Shown here one piece after another: positions 17,119 to 25,255 of a DNA stretch of 64,000 bases. The position numbers were made by a program, and so were the translations under genes. The notes under the pieces are model-generated. The model was not told the origin of the DNA and ran no database searches. It saw only the letters and a program-made list of their open reading frames with translations. The number at the start of each line of letters is the position of its first letter. Position 1 is the stretch's first letter. Source of the stretch: Marinilactibacillus sp036039175 (GTDB lineage: Bacteria; Bacillota; Bacilli; Lactobacillales; Carnobacteriaceae_A); assembly GCF_036039175.1 (NCBI RefSeq), contig NZ_JAYXKP010000003.1, forward strand, positions 124,001 to 188,000. The letters run 5' to 3'.

Positions 17119-17670
17119 ATGGTTCGTCTATTCATTAATCATGCTTACATGTCTATGCAGAATCGTATGATCGTCAAATCTGCATCTGGACAAAACACCT
17201 ATTTGATTGTAGGAAAATGGGGTCGTGCAAAAGATGCACTCTCTCTTTATTCTATGAGTGGTGACCGGCTAGTAGAGGCAAAACAAACTTTGCTATCTCT
17301 ATTTCCAAAATTCGATTTTTATATAGAGGATCAGAAAAAAGCTACTGTTAAAAAAATTCCAGGCATTCAAGGCCTAAAAAAACCTTATTATGTTGTTAGC
17401 CAGCTGAACTGGGTTATTACAGGTGATTTCGTTGAGCAAAAATATGTTGTCAGAGGTGCATCTGGAGTCATCATGCGTCTTGAAAAGAACTATTCATTTC
17501 AAGGAGATTTTTATGCACTAACGATTGAAAAAGAAGAGTACGCTCCACTTTGCTGCGTACTCGCTGTCATCATCGATCACTATTCTGCTAAAAGAGATAC
17601 TCCTTGGAAACAATACAAAAAAGAAAAATATAGCCTAGGTTTCATGCACCCCTTCACCTTTTTCAAATAA
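17119..17670 (+). CDS. LURP-one-related protein (YxjI-like)
   Basis: About 183 residues. The succession of short beta strands (NTYLIVGKWGRAKDALSLYS, KKPYYVVSQLNWVITGDF, YVVRGASGVIMRLEKNYS) fits the Tubby-like/LURP-one fold of Firmicutes YxjI proteins. Their cellular role is unsettled. I favour the ATG at 17119 with GAGGTG 6 bases upstream; a GTG at 17110 is part of that ribosome site. Monocistronic, no obvious regulator. Confidence 0.7.
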   Translation: MVRLFINHAYMSMQNRMIVKSASGQNTYLIVGKWGRAKDALSLYSMSGDRLVEAKQTLLSLFPKFDFYIEDQKKATVKKIPGIQGLKKPYYVVSQLNWVITGDFVEQKYVVRGASGVIMRLEKNYSFQGDFYALTIEKEEYAPLCCVLAVIIDHYSAKRDTPWKQYKKEKYSLGFMHPFTFFK

Positions 17671-17748
17671 GTAAACGAAACTAGATTTTTGCTTGATTAT
17701 TCCATTTATGAGAACATAATAGTAGAAAATCTTTAGGAGGCTAAATCA

Positions 17749-18078
17749 ATGGAATTAGTTATTACACCATCTGCACAGAAAAAACTTACAAATATTTTAG
17801 AGAATCACTCAGGTAAATTGTCTCTTCACTATAATGAAGACTTTCAAGGTTCATATGCTTGTAGTATTCGAGGTGTATTTCAGCTTAAAATAACTGAAAG
17901 CATTTCAGAATCTGCTGAATCATTAGATACTCCCTTAGGACCTATTTATGTAGAGCCAGAAAACAAACAATTTTTAGACGAGGATCCCTCTATTGACTAC
18001 AGAGAAGAAATGAATACTTTCCAACTTAAAGGTCGTTCTGGATTACTAGTAGATAATTTACGTGTTGTGACAACTTAA
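17749..18078 (+). CDS. iron-sulfur biosynthesis (HesB/IscA-fold) family protein
   Basis: 109 residues. ITPSAQKKLTNIL at the N terminus and the C-terminal SGLLVDNLRV match the short Firmicutes branch of the HesB/IscA fold (YneR/YqkB-like). Only one cysteine is present (YACSIRG near residue 42), whereas true A-type carriers have three conserved cysteines, so cluster carriage in the usual way is doubtful. GGAGG precedes the start. A strong terminator follows. Confidence 0.65.
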   Translation: MELVITPSAQKKLTNILENHSGKLSLHYNEDFQGSYACSIRGVFQLKITESISESAESLDTPLGPIYVEPENKQFLDEDPSIDYREEMNTFQLKGRSGLLVDNLRVVTT

Positions 18079-18097
18079 AATCTTTACGTATATAAAT

Positions 18098-18143
18098 AGA
18101 GCCCACACAAACTAAGAAATACCTTAGTTTGTGTGGGCTCTTA
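18098..18143. terminator. bidirectional terminator
   Basis: Perfect 19-bp stem (AGAGCCCACACAAACTAAG and its complement, 6-base loop) between the convergent IscA-fold gene and the PTS gene. Confidence 0.85.
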
Positions 18144-18153
18144 CTTTTGTAAT

Positions 18154-20094
18154 TTATGCTATAACTGTCAGTAAAGTATCATTTGTTTTACTATCAACAT
18201 CTGTCTTATCAGTTTGTACAATATCCATATACTGATTTGTATTAGAAATAATTACGGGTGTAATAATTGGGTAGCCTTCTTTAACAATGGCATCTTTATC
18301 AAATAAGAGAATCAGTTCTCCTTTTTTCACTTCATCTCCTTGTTTCACTTTAGAATCGAAGTATCTACCTTCCAAGTTTACGGTATCCATTCCTACGTGG
18401 ATCAGAACTTCTACTCCATCCGTAGTCGTTATACCAATAGCATGTTTGGTAGGGAATAGTGTTGTTACTACACCGTCTGCAGGAGCATATACTTTTCCTT
18501 CTTCTGGAATAATAGCTATCCCTTTTCCTAATAGACCTGATGAAAATGCCTCGTCCTCAACTTCATTTAAAGGTACAATCACACCGTTTATCGGAGTAAT
18601 CAAATCATAAAACATATTTTGTCCAAGTTCCCCATTAATAGATTCTTCTTTTCCTAATTGTTTGTCTAATTTTTCTGTAGCCATATTTTGATCGTCTGAA
18701 ACTTTGTATGCGTAAAAATACGTGATCATAAATCCTAGAACAAATGCTACTGCACTAGCGATTGTAAATCCTATTACACTATTATCAAATCCTATTTCTG
18801 GATTGATAAATCTTGGTATCGCAAATATTCCAGTTCCTCCATTAATATATACTCTCGTTCTAAATAATCCCATAATAAAACCTGCTACAGCAGTTGCTAC
18901 TGAAGTAGTGTAGAAAGCTTTTTTTCTAGCTAAAGTTACACCGTATAGTGCTGGCTCAGTTATCCCAAAGAGTGCCGACATAAATGCTGGGAATGATATT
19001 TCTTTTAATTTTTTGTCTTTTGTTTTGAAGAAAATTGCCAAAGTAACACCAGCCATTGCGAGCGGCGTTGCCAATCCCGCCATCATAACAACATCAAAAC
19101 CTAAAGTAGCATAATTGTTTAATGCAATTGGTACAAATCCCCAGTGTAGACCAAACATAATAAATACTTGCCAGAATCCACCAATGATAGTCCCTGCAAT
19201 AACGGGGCTAAACTCATATGCTGAAGATAATCCCTGACCAATTAATAGTCCAACCCAAGTTGTTATTGGACCAACAAGTAAAAAGGTAACAGGAACAGTT
19301 ATCAATAAAGTCGCGAAGGTTACAAAGAAGCTTCTAATTGCTCTTGGAATCATTCTTTCTAATGTCTTCTCAACTTTCGCTGCCATATATGCAGCTGCAA
19401 TTACCGGTATAACACTTGAAGTGTATGACATCAGTATAACTGGGATTCCAAACAATGTTACGTAGACAGGAGACTCAATTGCAGTTCCTGAAAACAATAT
19501 ATAAAGCGGCTCGACATCCACCGTCGCTGCTGCGATCGTTGGATAAACGAGTGCTGCACCAATAGCCATACCAATAAAAGGCTTACCACCGAACTTTTTA
19601 GATGCAGTATAACCTAAGAACAAAGGAAAGAAATAAAAGAGTCCATCACCTGTAGCATTTAATATTAAGTATAATCCAGAAGCAGGATCAATTAAACTAA
19701 AAGCTGATAAAATGGCTAATAGCCCTTTAATCATACCTGAAGCCATCAGTACACTAATAACTGGTGTAAATACACCTGAGATCACATCAATAAAATTATT
19801 TAATAGACCTTTAGGCTTATCTTCACTCTGATCGTTTGAATCTGTTTGCAAACCAGCTTGTTCAACAAACTCTTTATAAACCTCTCCTACGTGGTTACCT
19901 ATTACTACCTGATACTGTCCACCACTTTGCACAACAGTTACGACGCCGCTTACATTTTTGAGTACTTCTGTATTTGCTTTAGATTCATCTTTTAATTTGA
20001 ACCTTAAACGAGTTATGCAGTGTGTCAGACCGTTAATGTTGTCTTTTCCGCCAATATTATCTAATATATTTTGATTCAATTCTTGAAATTCCAT
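18154..20094 (-). CDS. PTS beta-glucoside/sucrose-type EIIBCA transporter
   Basis: About 646 residues in the order B-C-A. EIIB phospho-cysteine Cys26 is in LTHCITRLRFKLKDE, about ten membrane helices occupy residues 100-460, and EIIA near 500-640 has its active histidine in VLIHVGMDTVNL. It imports and phosphorylates a sugar using PEP. AAGGAAG precedes the ATG at 20094. The leader contains an RNA-antiterminator and terminator, so expression needs the antiterminator encoded just upstream. No phospho-glucosidase gene is nearby; the divergent operon encodes a sulfatase and its activator, so a sulfated sugar is a plausible substrate (inference). Confidence 0.9.
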   Translation of the reverse strand: MEFQELNQNILDNIGGKDNINGLTHCITRLRFKLKDESKANTEVLKNVSGVVTVVQSGGQYQVVIGNHVGEVYKEFVEQAGLQTDSNDQSEDKPKGLLNNFIDVISGVFTPVISVLMASGMIKGLLAILSAFSLIDPASGLYLILNATGDGLFYFFPLFLGYTASKKFGGKPFIGMAIGAALVYPTIAAATVDVEPLYILFSGTAIESPVYVTLFGIPVILMSYTSSVIPVIAAAYMAAKVEKTLERMIPRAIRSFFVTFATLLITVPVTFLLVGPITTWVGLLIGQGLSSAYEFSPVIAGTIIGGFWQVFIMFGLHWGFVPIALNNYATLGFDVVMMAGLATPLAMAGVTLAIFFKTKDKKLKEISFPAFMSALFGITEPALYGVTLARKKAFYTTSVATAVAGFIMGLFRTRVYINGGTGIFAIPRFINPEIGFDNSVIGFTIASAVAFVLGFMITYFYAYKVSDDQNMATEKLDKQLGKEESINGELGQNMFYDLITPINGVIVPLNEVEDEAFSSGLLGKGIAIIPEEGKVYAPADGVVTTLFPTKHAIGITTTDGVEVLIHVGMDTVNLEGRYFDSKVKQGDEVKKGELILLFDKDAIVKEGYPIITPVIISNTNQYMDIVQTDKTDVDSKTNDTLLTVIA

Positions 20095-20124
20095 TATTCT
20101 TCCTTCTTTCACTTTTTATTTTTT

Positions 20125-20188
20125 AAAAAAAGACAAGACCAACTAAACCTTTTCCTAACTATAGGAGACGGTTCAGTTAAGTCTTGCC
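20125..20188 (-). terminator. leader terminator before the PTS gene
   Basis: On the minus strand GCAAGACTTAACTGAACC pairs with GGTTTAGTTGGTCTTGTC, followed by seven T. It overlaps the RNA-antiterminator element, so the two structures are mutually exclusive. Confidence 0.85.
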
Positions 20189-20208
20189 TGCTTTACCAGT
20201 AACACCTT
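20181..20208 (-). promoter_or_regulatory. ribonucleic antiterminator (RAT) of the PTS gene
   Basis: The minus strand reads GTTACTGGTAAAGCAGGC followed by AAGACTTAACT. This closely matches the SacT/LicT RAT consensus (GTTACTG...GCAGGCAA.ACCTAA). It begins at the stop codon of the antiterminator gene. The BglG/LicT-type protein would bind it and prevent formation of the overlapping terminator. Confidence 0.8.
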
Positions 20209-21037
20209 AACTATTATCATTTTCAATTAATTTCTGAATGTGTAATGTTAAATATAATTGCTCATCGTCATATAAAGTTACTTTAAGATATTTTTCGATT
20301 AAACGAGTAGATTCATAAGCTTCTGGATACTTTTCAACTACATGTACAAGAAGAGGATTATCTGGGTGTTCTCTTTTCTCAAGGTTTTTCAACCTTTTAA
20401 AGAAAAAACGAAGATGCGTTACAAATCGTTCATATGCAATACTATTTTGATCAATAGATATTTTGTTGTGAATTCTCAGTAGCGAAATAATATCTCGTGT
20501 TTTTTTCGTAACTGATTGAATGTCATCAAATTCCTCAGTATTACTATTAATCTGAGCATTAATGAAATGCATCGCAATATTACTGATTTCTGATTCATCT
20601 AAGTTTATGTCCATTTTCTTTTCAATCAGTTCTACCGCGCGAGTTCCTACTTTAAACTCTTTGGGATAAAACTTTCTGATTTCCCAAGACAATTTGTTAT
20701 TAATAAAAATACCTTCTCTTTTTAATTTAACTAAATTATAAAGATGGTCTGTTAATGATATATAAATCGAATCACTAATCTCGTATGCTATGGTTTGTTT
20801 TGCATATCGAATAATATCATCTGCCAAGGAAGCGTATTGAATGGGGATATCTTGTAATAGTTGTGTTAATCGATCTGAGGACTTCTGATGTAAAATGAAG
20901 ACCTTCTCAATTTTCGTTTGATCAGCTTCATCCCCAGGTTTTTTCCCAAATCCTAGACCAGTACCTATCCAAATATAATCTTTTCCTTCCTTTTTAACTA
21001 GAACGGAATTGTTATTTAGAATTTTTTTGATTTTCAA
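20207..21037 (-). CDS. BglG/LicT/SacT-family transcription antiterminator
   Basis: 276 residues. The N-terminal RNA-binding domain (KIKKILNNNSVLVKKEGKD, then GTGLGFGKKPGD) is followed by two PTS regulation domains. PRD1 histidines appear in LTDHLYNL and NIAMHFINAQ, and PRD2 histidines in RFVTHLRFF and YLTLHIQKL. The start is a TTG with GGAGGAGG 9 bases upstream. Its own leader has a RAT/terminator pair and a second lies between it and the PTS gene, so it controls both itself and the transporter. Activity is presumably set by EIIB and HPr phosphorylation of the PRDs. Confidence 0.92.
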   Translation of the reverse strand: MKIKKILNNNSVLVKKEGKDYIWIGTGLGFGKKPGDEADQTKIEKVFILHQKSSDRLTQLLQDIPIQYASLADDIIRYAKQTIAYEISDSIYISLTDHLYNLVKLKREGIFINNKLSWEIRKFYPKEFKVGTRAVELIEKKMDINLDESEISNIAMHFINAQINSNTEEFDDIQSVTKKTRDIISLLRIHNKISIDQNSIAYERFVTHLRFFFKRLKNLEKREHPDNPLLVHVVEKYPEAYESTRLIEKYLKVTLYDDEQLYLTLHIQKLIENDNS

Positions 21038-21071
21038 GCCACATTTCCTCCTCCTTTCTCACTGAAAAAAT

Positions 21072-21134
21072 AAAAACAGGCTATACCTTATTTTATATGC
21101 AAAACTAAGCACATATACAATAAGGTATAGCCTG
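21072..21134 (-). terminator. leader terminator before the antiterminator gene
   Basis: On the minus strand CAGGCTATACCTTATT pairs with AATAAGGTATAGCCTG, followed by TTTTTA. The left arm overlaps the RAT. Confidence 0.85.
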
Positions 21135-21152
21135 CTTAACCAGTAACTACCC
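21124..21152 (-). promoter_or_regulatory. RAT of the antiterminator gene
   Basis: The minus strand reads GGGTAGTTACTGGTTAAGCA then GGCTATACC. It matches the RAT layout and shares GTTACTGGT and GCAGGC with the second RAT before the PTS gene. It lies about 15 bases after the predicted transcription start. Confidence 0.75.
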
Positions 21153-21166
21153 ACTCGATTGACTTA

Positions 21167-21195
21167 ATAGTAACTGATTCATTTTATTTATGCAA
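21167..21195 (-). promoter_or_regulatory. sigma-A promoter of the antiterminator-PTS operon
   Basis: Minus strand TTGCAT and TACTAT separated by 17 bases, with the RAT starting shortly downstream. The -35 box overlaps a cre-like sequence. Confidence 0.6.
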
Positions 21196-21204
21196 GCGTT
21201 TTTA
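21191..21204. promoter_or_regulatory. cre-like catabolite repression site
   Basis: TGCAAGCGTTTTTA differs at one core position from the cre consensus (TGNAANCGNTNNCA). A weaker second copy, TTTAAACGTTTTCT, overlaps at 21201-21214. Overlap with the -35 box fits CcpA repression of a PTS operon. Confidence 0.55.
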
Positions 21205-21229
21205 AACGTTTTCTTTTTTATACATTATT

Positions 21230-21985
21230 CTAGTCCTCATATTCAGCTAATTCAGCCAGTAATATTTCAATGAAGACAAAGAAGATGGCCTGATCATCTA
21301 AAAACCGACTAGTAGCCCTCGAAACTAATGGCAAAGTAACAACAGTATCAAAATACTTATTGATTGGACTATTTTGAGTCATTGTGATCAATATACTTTT
21401 TGTTTGATTCGTTTTGACTTGTTTTATAACATCTTCGTAATAAGACATTCCTTTAATCGAAAAAATGATTACGAGGTCTTCATTGGCTAACGAGCTTGTA
21501 ATATCATGCATAAGCATCGTATCATTAACAAATTCACTATCCATACCAATTTTAGCCATTCGCATTCTCAATTGTTGCGCAGCTAAACCTGTACGATTAT
21601 TCCCAAAAATCTTAATTTTATTTGCACTTGTAATCAGTTGACACAATTCTAGCATGTCTTTATCACTCAAGTTTTGTGCTATTTCTTTAATATGGTCACT
21701 ATAAGCGGATGTTATAGATTGGCTAATCGACGATTCTTCTCCATCTTCCAACCTATGAGAAATTAAATACTTAGATAAAGAAAATCTGAACTCAGAGTAA
21801 CCCTGATATCCTAATTTTTGGCAGAGACGTATAAAAGCTGATTTTGACGAGCCAGCTGCTTTCGCAATTTCTTCTGCTGAGTATTGAACGATTCGAATAG
21901 GATCTTTTAAAATAAAATCAGCAATCCTCTTTTCTGAATTCGTAAATGTTTCTAAATTAGATTCTATTACACTTATTGGATTCAT
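21230..21985 (-). CDS. RpiR-family regulator (HTH + SIS domain)
   Basis: About 251 residues. An N-terminal RpiR HTH (LETFTNSEKRIADFIL, AEEIAKAAGSSKSAFIRLC) is followed by a sugar-phosphate-binding SIS domain from about residue 105 (KIKIFGNNRTGLAAQQL, DLVIIFSIKGMSYYEDV). Such proteins sense phosphosugars. The start is the ATG at 21985 with AGAGG upstream. It is divergent from the sulfatase gene and directly upstream of the antiterminator-PTS operon, so it is the likely local regulator, binding the shared intergenic region in response to the imported sugar phosphate (inference). Confidence 0.88.
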   Translation of the reverse strand: MNPISVIESNLETFTNSEKRIADFILKDPIRIVQYSAEEIAKAAGSSKSAFIRLCQKLGYQGYSEFRFSLSKYLISHRLEDGEESSISQSITSAYSDHIKEIAQNLSDKDMLELCQLITSANKIKIFGNNRTGLAAQQLRMRMAKIGMDSEFVNDTMLMHDITSSLANEDLVIIFSIKGMSYYEDVIKQVKTNQTKSILITMTQNSPINKYFDTVVTLPLVSRATSRFLDDQAIFFVFIEILLAELAEYED

Positions 21986-22038
21986 CAAAACACCTCTCAG
22001 ATAGTATATCTTTTTTTGATTGGAATAGACACATTCGT

Positions 22039-22058
22039 TTTTGGACTTTTTTCCAAAA
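22039..22058. promoter_or_regulatory. inverted repeat in the rpiR/sulfatase divergent region
   Basis: TTTTGGA-CTTTTT-TCCAAAA has perfect 7-bp arms. It ends 4 bases before the predicted -35 box of the sulfatase gene. It is a candidate operator for the divergent RpiR regulator. Confidence 0.4.
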
Positions 22059-22062
22059 TAGT

Positions 22063-22091
22063 TTGAACTTTATTTCTAAATGATGTATAAC
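22063..22091 (+). promoter_or_regulatory. sigma-A promoter of the sulfatase gene
   Basis: TTGAAC and TATAAC separated by 17 bases, 41 bases before the ATG. Confidence 0.6.
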
Positions 22092-22132
22092 TAGTATACA
22101 AGAACAGTCACATATAAAAAAGGGGATAAATT

Positions 22133-23590
22133 ATGACTACACAGAAAAAACCAAATATTGTCATGGTCGTTGCAGATCAATGGCGTGCTGATTCGCTTGG
22201 ATACACTGGTAATAACGCCATTAAAACACCTAACATAGATGCTTTAGCTTCTGAAGGTGTTGGCTTTACTAATGCCTACTGTCAAAATCCTGTTTGCGTT
22301 CCAAGTAGAAATTCCTTTTTAACAGGTTGGTATCCTCATACTAAAGGATTTAGAACAATGCATTATCTAATGGATGACTCTGAACCAAACATTTTGAAAA
22401 CATTGAAAAACAATGATTATCATGTTTACTGGGGTGGAAGAAACGATACGATCAAAGCAGACGGAGATCGTACTAAGTATGCAGATACAATCAATGATCA
22501 ATTTTATGAATCTATGGCAAAACTTTTCAAAGGCAAAAAGGACAATACTAAATCTACAGATACAGAGGTCAAACCAGATTACACTCACTACCATGGCGTT
22601 AAAGAATCTGTTCATCATGTCGACCAAGATCAAATTCAAAATGCAATAGAATTCTTGGAGAACGATACTTTCAATGAAGATCCATTCTGCGTATATCTTG
22701 CTTTAAGCCTTCCCCACCCTCCTTACGAAATAGATCAGGAATGGTTCGACAAAGTTGATCCTGACCTTGTTCCAGATGCTGTTAGATTAAGTGAAGAGGA
22801 ATGGAAAGATAAACCTAGTATCCTTCGTGGAATTAGAAAACACATGGAGTTATACGATTGGTCAGATGAAGACTTAAAAAAAATCAAACAAGTTTATTAT
22901 GCTATGGGAATGAAATTAGATCATCATATTGGTAAACTGGTACAGACACTTAAAGAAAAAGATCTATATGATGATACAATCTTTATTTTCTTTAGTGACC
23001 ATGGTGACTATACTGGTGATTTCGAAATAGCTGAGAAAAATCAGAATACGTTCGAAGATATTTTGACAAATGTACCTTTGGTTATTAAACCATCCAAAAA
23101 TATGGAAGTAGTACCTAGAAACACAGATGCATTAGTGGAACTGATAGACATACAAGCAACTATAATGGACTTAGTAGGGATTCAACCTGAACATACTCAA
23201 TTCGGACAATCTTTGAAGTCTGTACTAGAAGGATCTAACGAGCATAGAGATGTTGTATTTGCTGAAGGTGGACGCTTAGAATCAGAGGGTGCATATGCGA
23301 TGGATGCAGGACATGATCCATCTAATCCCTATTGGGCAAGAACAACTGAACAAGAAAAAATGCCTCAGCACACGAAAGCTATTATGATTCGTAATCAAGA
23401 TTATAAATATGTTTATCGTTTATATGAACAAGATGAGTTTTATGATTTAAAACAAGACCCTAACGAACGTAAGAATATTATTGAATCAGAAAAATTCGAA
23501 ACAGTTATAAAAGACCTTCAAGGTCGAATGTTGAATTATTTTGTTGAGACAAGCGATGTCGTCCCTCACGTAAGAGATAGTCGATTCTAG
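22133..23590 (+). CDS. type I (formylglycine-dependent) sulfatase, cytosolic
   Basis: 485 residues of the alkaline-phosphatase/sulfatase fold. PNIVMVVADQWRADSLGYTG at residues 7-26 holds the metal-binding Asp. The catalytic motif C55-V-P-S-R-N-S-F-L-T-G is an exact CxPxR(x4)TG signature, so Cys55 is expected to become formylglycine. FFSDHGDYTGDF near residue 285 supplies the second metal-site residues. There is no signal peptide, so it acts in the cytosol, which fits a substrate imported by the neighbouring PTS. The substrate cannot be read from sequence; phosphonate monoester hydrolases share the fold. Confidence 0.9.
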   Translation: MTTQKKPNIVMVVADQWRADSLGYTGNNAIKTPNIDALASEGVGFTNAYCQNPVCVPSRNSFLTGWYPHTKGFRTMHYLMDDSEPNILKTLKNNDYHVYWGGRNDTIKADGDRTKYADTINDQFYESMAKLFKGKKDNTKSTDTEVKPDYTHYHGVKESVHHVDQDQIQNAIEFLENDTFNEDPFCVYLALSLPHPPYEIDQEWFDKVDPDLVPDAVRLSEEEWKDKPSILRGIRKHMELYDWSDEDLKKIKQVYYAMGMKLDHHIGKLVQTLKEKDLYDDTIFIFFSDHGDYTGDFEIAEKNQNTFEDILTNVPLVIKPSKNMEVVPRNTDALVELIDIQATIMDLVGIQPEHTQFGQSLKSVLEGSNEHRDVVFAEGGRLESEGAYAMDAGHDPSNPYWARTTEQEKMPQHTKAIMIRNQDYKYVYRLYEQDEFYDLKQDPNERKNIIESEKFETVIKDLQGRMLNYFVETSDVVPHVRDSRF

Positions 23591-23631
23591 AAATTTATAC
23601 GTTTCAAAATGTTCTACAGACTTGTTGAACG

Positions 23632-23674
23632 GTTATAGAAAACGGATGAATTTTTCGTCTTCTATAACTTTTTA
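23632..23674 (+). terminator. hairpin terminator between sulfatase and FGE genes
   Basis: GTTATAGAAAACG pairs with CGTCTTCTATAAC (one mismatch, 11-base loop) followed by TTTTTAG. It probably reduces read-through from the sulfatase gene into the downstream genes. Confidence 0.65.
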
Positions 23675-23703
23675 GTGTAATCTATTCAGTGGAAGGTGAA
23701 CTC

Positions 23704-24654
23704 ATGAGTTGTTGTAATCCAAACCATTCAAAGAAAAATCATATTGAATTAAACCAATCGAACGAATCCCGAAATCTAGAATTTTCGAAAATGATAAATA
23801 CGGAAACTGCTAATGATGATCCAATGATTTTCATCGAAGGTGGATCATTTTTGATGGGAAGCGAAGACGATGATGCTCATATAGAAGATCGTGAAGGTCC
23901 TATCAGAGAAGAAATTGTCGAATCCTTTTTCATTGATCAAACAGCAGTAACCAACGAATCATTCAAAAAATTTGTAGATAAAACTGGCTACCAGACAGAA
24001 GCTGAAATCTATGGTTGGTCCTTTGTATTCCACCTACTCTTATCTAAAGAAGTAAAGTCACAAGTACAAAATGTTCCTGCACAAACGCCTTGGTGGTGTG
24101 TAGTAGCGGGAGCAAATTGGTCCCAACCCGAAGGCCCGGGATCTTCCATTAAGAATCGTATGGATCATCCCGTTGTTCACGTATCATGGAATGATGCGAT
24201 GGCCTATTGTGTTTGGAGCGGAAAAAGATTGCTGAATGAAAAAGAGTGGGAATATGCTGCCAGAGGTGGTTTGATACAGAAACGTTATTCATGGGGAAAT
24301 GAGCTCTATCCAGACCAGCGTCATATGTGCAATATATGGCAAGGATCGTTTCCAAGTGAAAATAGTGCTGAAGATGGCTATGTTGGAACTAGTCCGGTTA
24401 AAGCTTTTCCTAAAAATCATTTCGGACTATATGGAATGGCTGGAAATGTATGGGAATGGTGCGCTAACAATTTCGACTGGGATCTGAGTAATATAGATGA
24501 TAACAGTAAAACTGTTAAAGGAGGTAGCTACCTTTGTCACGATAGCTATTGCAATCGGTATAGAGTAGCTGCTAGAACATCAAATACAATTGATTCTTCT
24601 ACAGGAAATATGGGATTCAGATGTGCTAAAGATATCGTTAAAAAGTCAAATTAG
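23704..24654 (+). CDS. formylglycine-generating enzyme (sulfatase activator)
   Basis: 316 residues. After an unusual Cys-containing start (MSCCNPNHSK), the FGE-sulfatase domain begins at MIFIEGGSFLMGSEDDD (residues 41-57). GLYGMAGNVWEWC at 241-253 is the family hallmark. The copper-binding catalytic pair is Cys278 and Cys283 (CHDSYCNRYRVAARTSN), with the same spacing as Cys336/Cys341 of human FGE. It is thus a true oxygen- and copper-dependent FGE rather than a generic relative. The start at 23704 has GGAAGG close upstream. It sits after the sulfatase and 28 bases before the CHR pair. Confidence 0.93.
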   Translation: MSCCNPNHSKKNHIELNQSNESRNLEFSKMINTETANDDPMIFIEGGSFLMGSEDDDAHIEDREGPIREEIVESFFIDQTAVTNESFKKFVDKTGYQTEAEIYGWSFVFHLLLSKEVKSQVQNVPAQTPWWCVVAGANWSQPEGPGSSIKNRMDHPVVHVSWNDAMAYCVWSGKRLLNEKEWEYAARGGLIQKRYSWGNELYPDQRHMCNIWQGSFPSENSAEDGYVGTSPVKAFPKNHFGLYGMAGNVWEWCANNFDWDLSNIDDNSKTVKGGSYLCHDSYCNRYRVAARTSNTIDSSTGNMGFRCAKDIVKKSN

Positions 24655-24682
24655 AATAGTTTAAGTACTTGTAGGAGGCATT

Positions 24683-25255
24683 ATGAAAAAATCAAACGTT
24701 TATTGGAAATTATTTACATCCACTTTATACCTAAGCTCTTTTACATTCGGTGGTGGGTATGTCATTGTCCCCCTAATGGAAAAGAAATTTGTTCAAGAAC
24801 TCAATTGGATCGACGAAGATGAAATGCTAGACTTAATTTCTATTAGTCAATCCTCTCCTGGCTCTCTTGCCGTCAATGCCTCTATATTAATTGGCTACCG
24901 AATGGCTGGTTTTCTAGGAGCATTGACTACTGTTCTCGGAACTATCCTTGCTCCTCTTACTATTATTACGTTACTCTCTTATGTTTACAATATCGTTAGA
25001 GATAATCCCCTTGTCGCAAACTTGCTACTTGGCATGCAAGCTGGTGTCGCTGCAATCATTGTGCATGTCGTTTATAGTATGGCCATGAGGATCATCAAGA
25101 GAAAAGAAGTGATTCCTGTAATCGTTATGATCATTGCTTTAATTGCCGGAATCATTTTTAATGTCAATATCCTATACCTTTTATCGTTCAGCGCAATCAT
25201 AGGTGGACTAACAACTTACTACCAAATTCGTTCAGAAAAGAAAGGAGCTAACTAG
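24683..25255 (+). CDS. CHR-family oxyanion transporter, first subunit
   Basis: 190 residues. The CHR (chromate transporter) signature appears as TFGGGYVIVPLMEKKFV near residue 20 and SQSSPGSLAVNASILIGYR near 55, followed by about four more hydrophobic helices. Single-domain CHR proteins act in pairs. GGAGG precedes the ATG by 6 bases. It follows the FGE gene by 28 bases and abuts its partner. Known relatives move chromate and are thought to handle sulfate-like anions; beside a cytosolic sulfatase, sulfate export is an attractive guess. Confidence 0.88.
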   Translation: MKKSNVYWKLFTSTLYLSSFTFGGGYVIVPLMEKKFVQELNWIDEDEMLDLISISQSSPGSLAVNASILIGYRMAGFLGALTTVLGTILAPLTIITLLSYVYNIVRDNPLVANLLLGMQAGVAAIIVHVVYSMAMRIIKRKEVIPVIVMIIALIAGIIFNVNILYLLSFSAIIGGLTTYYQIRSEKKGAN

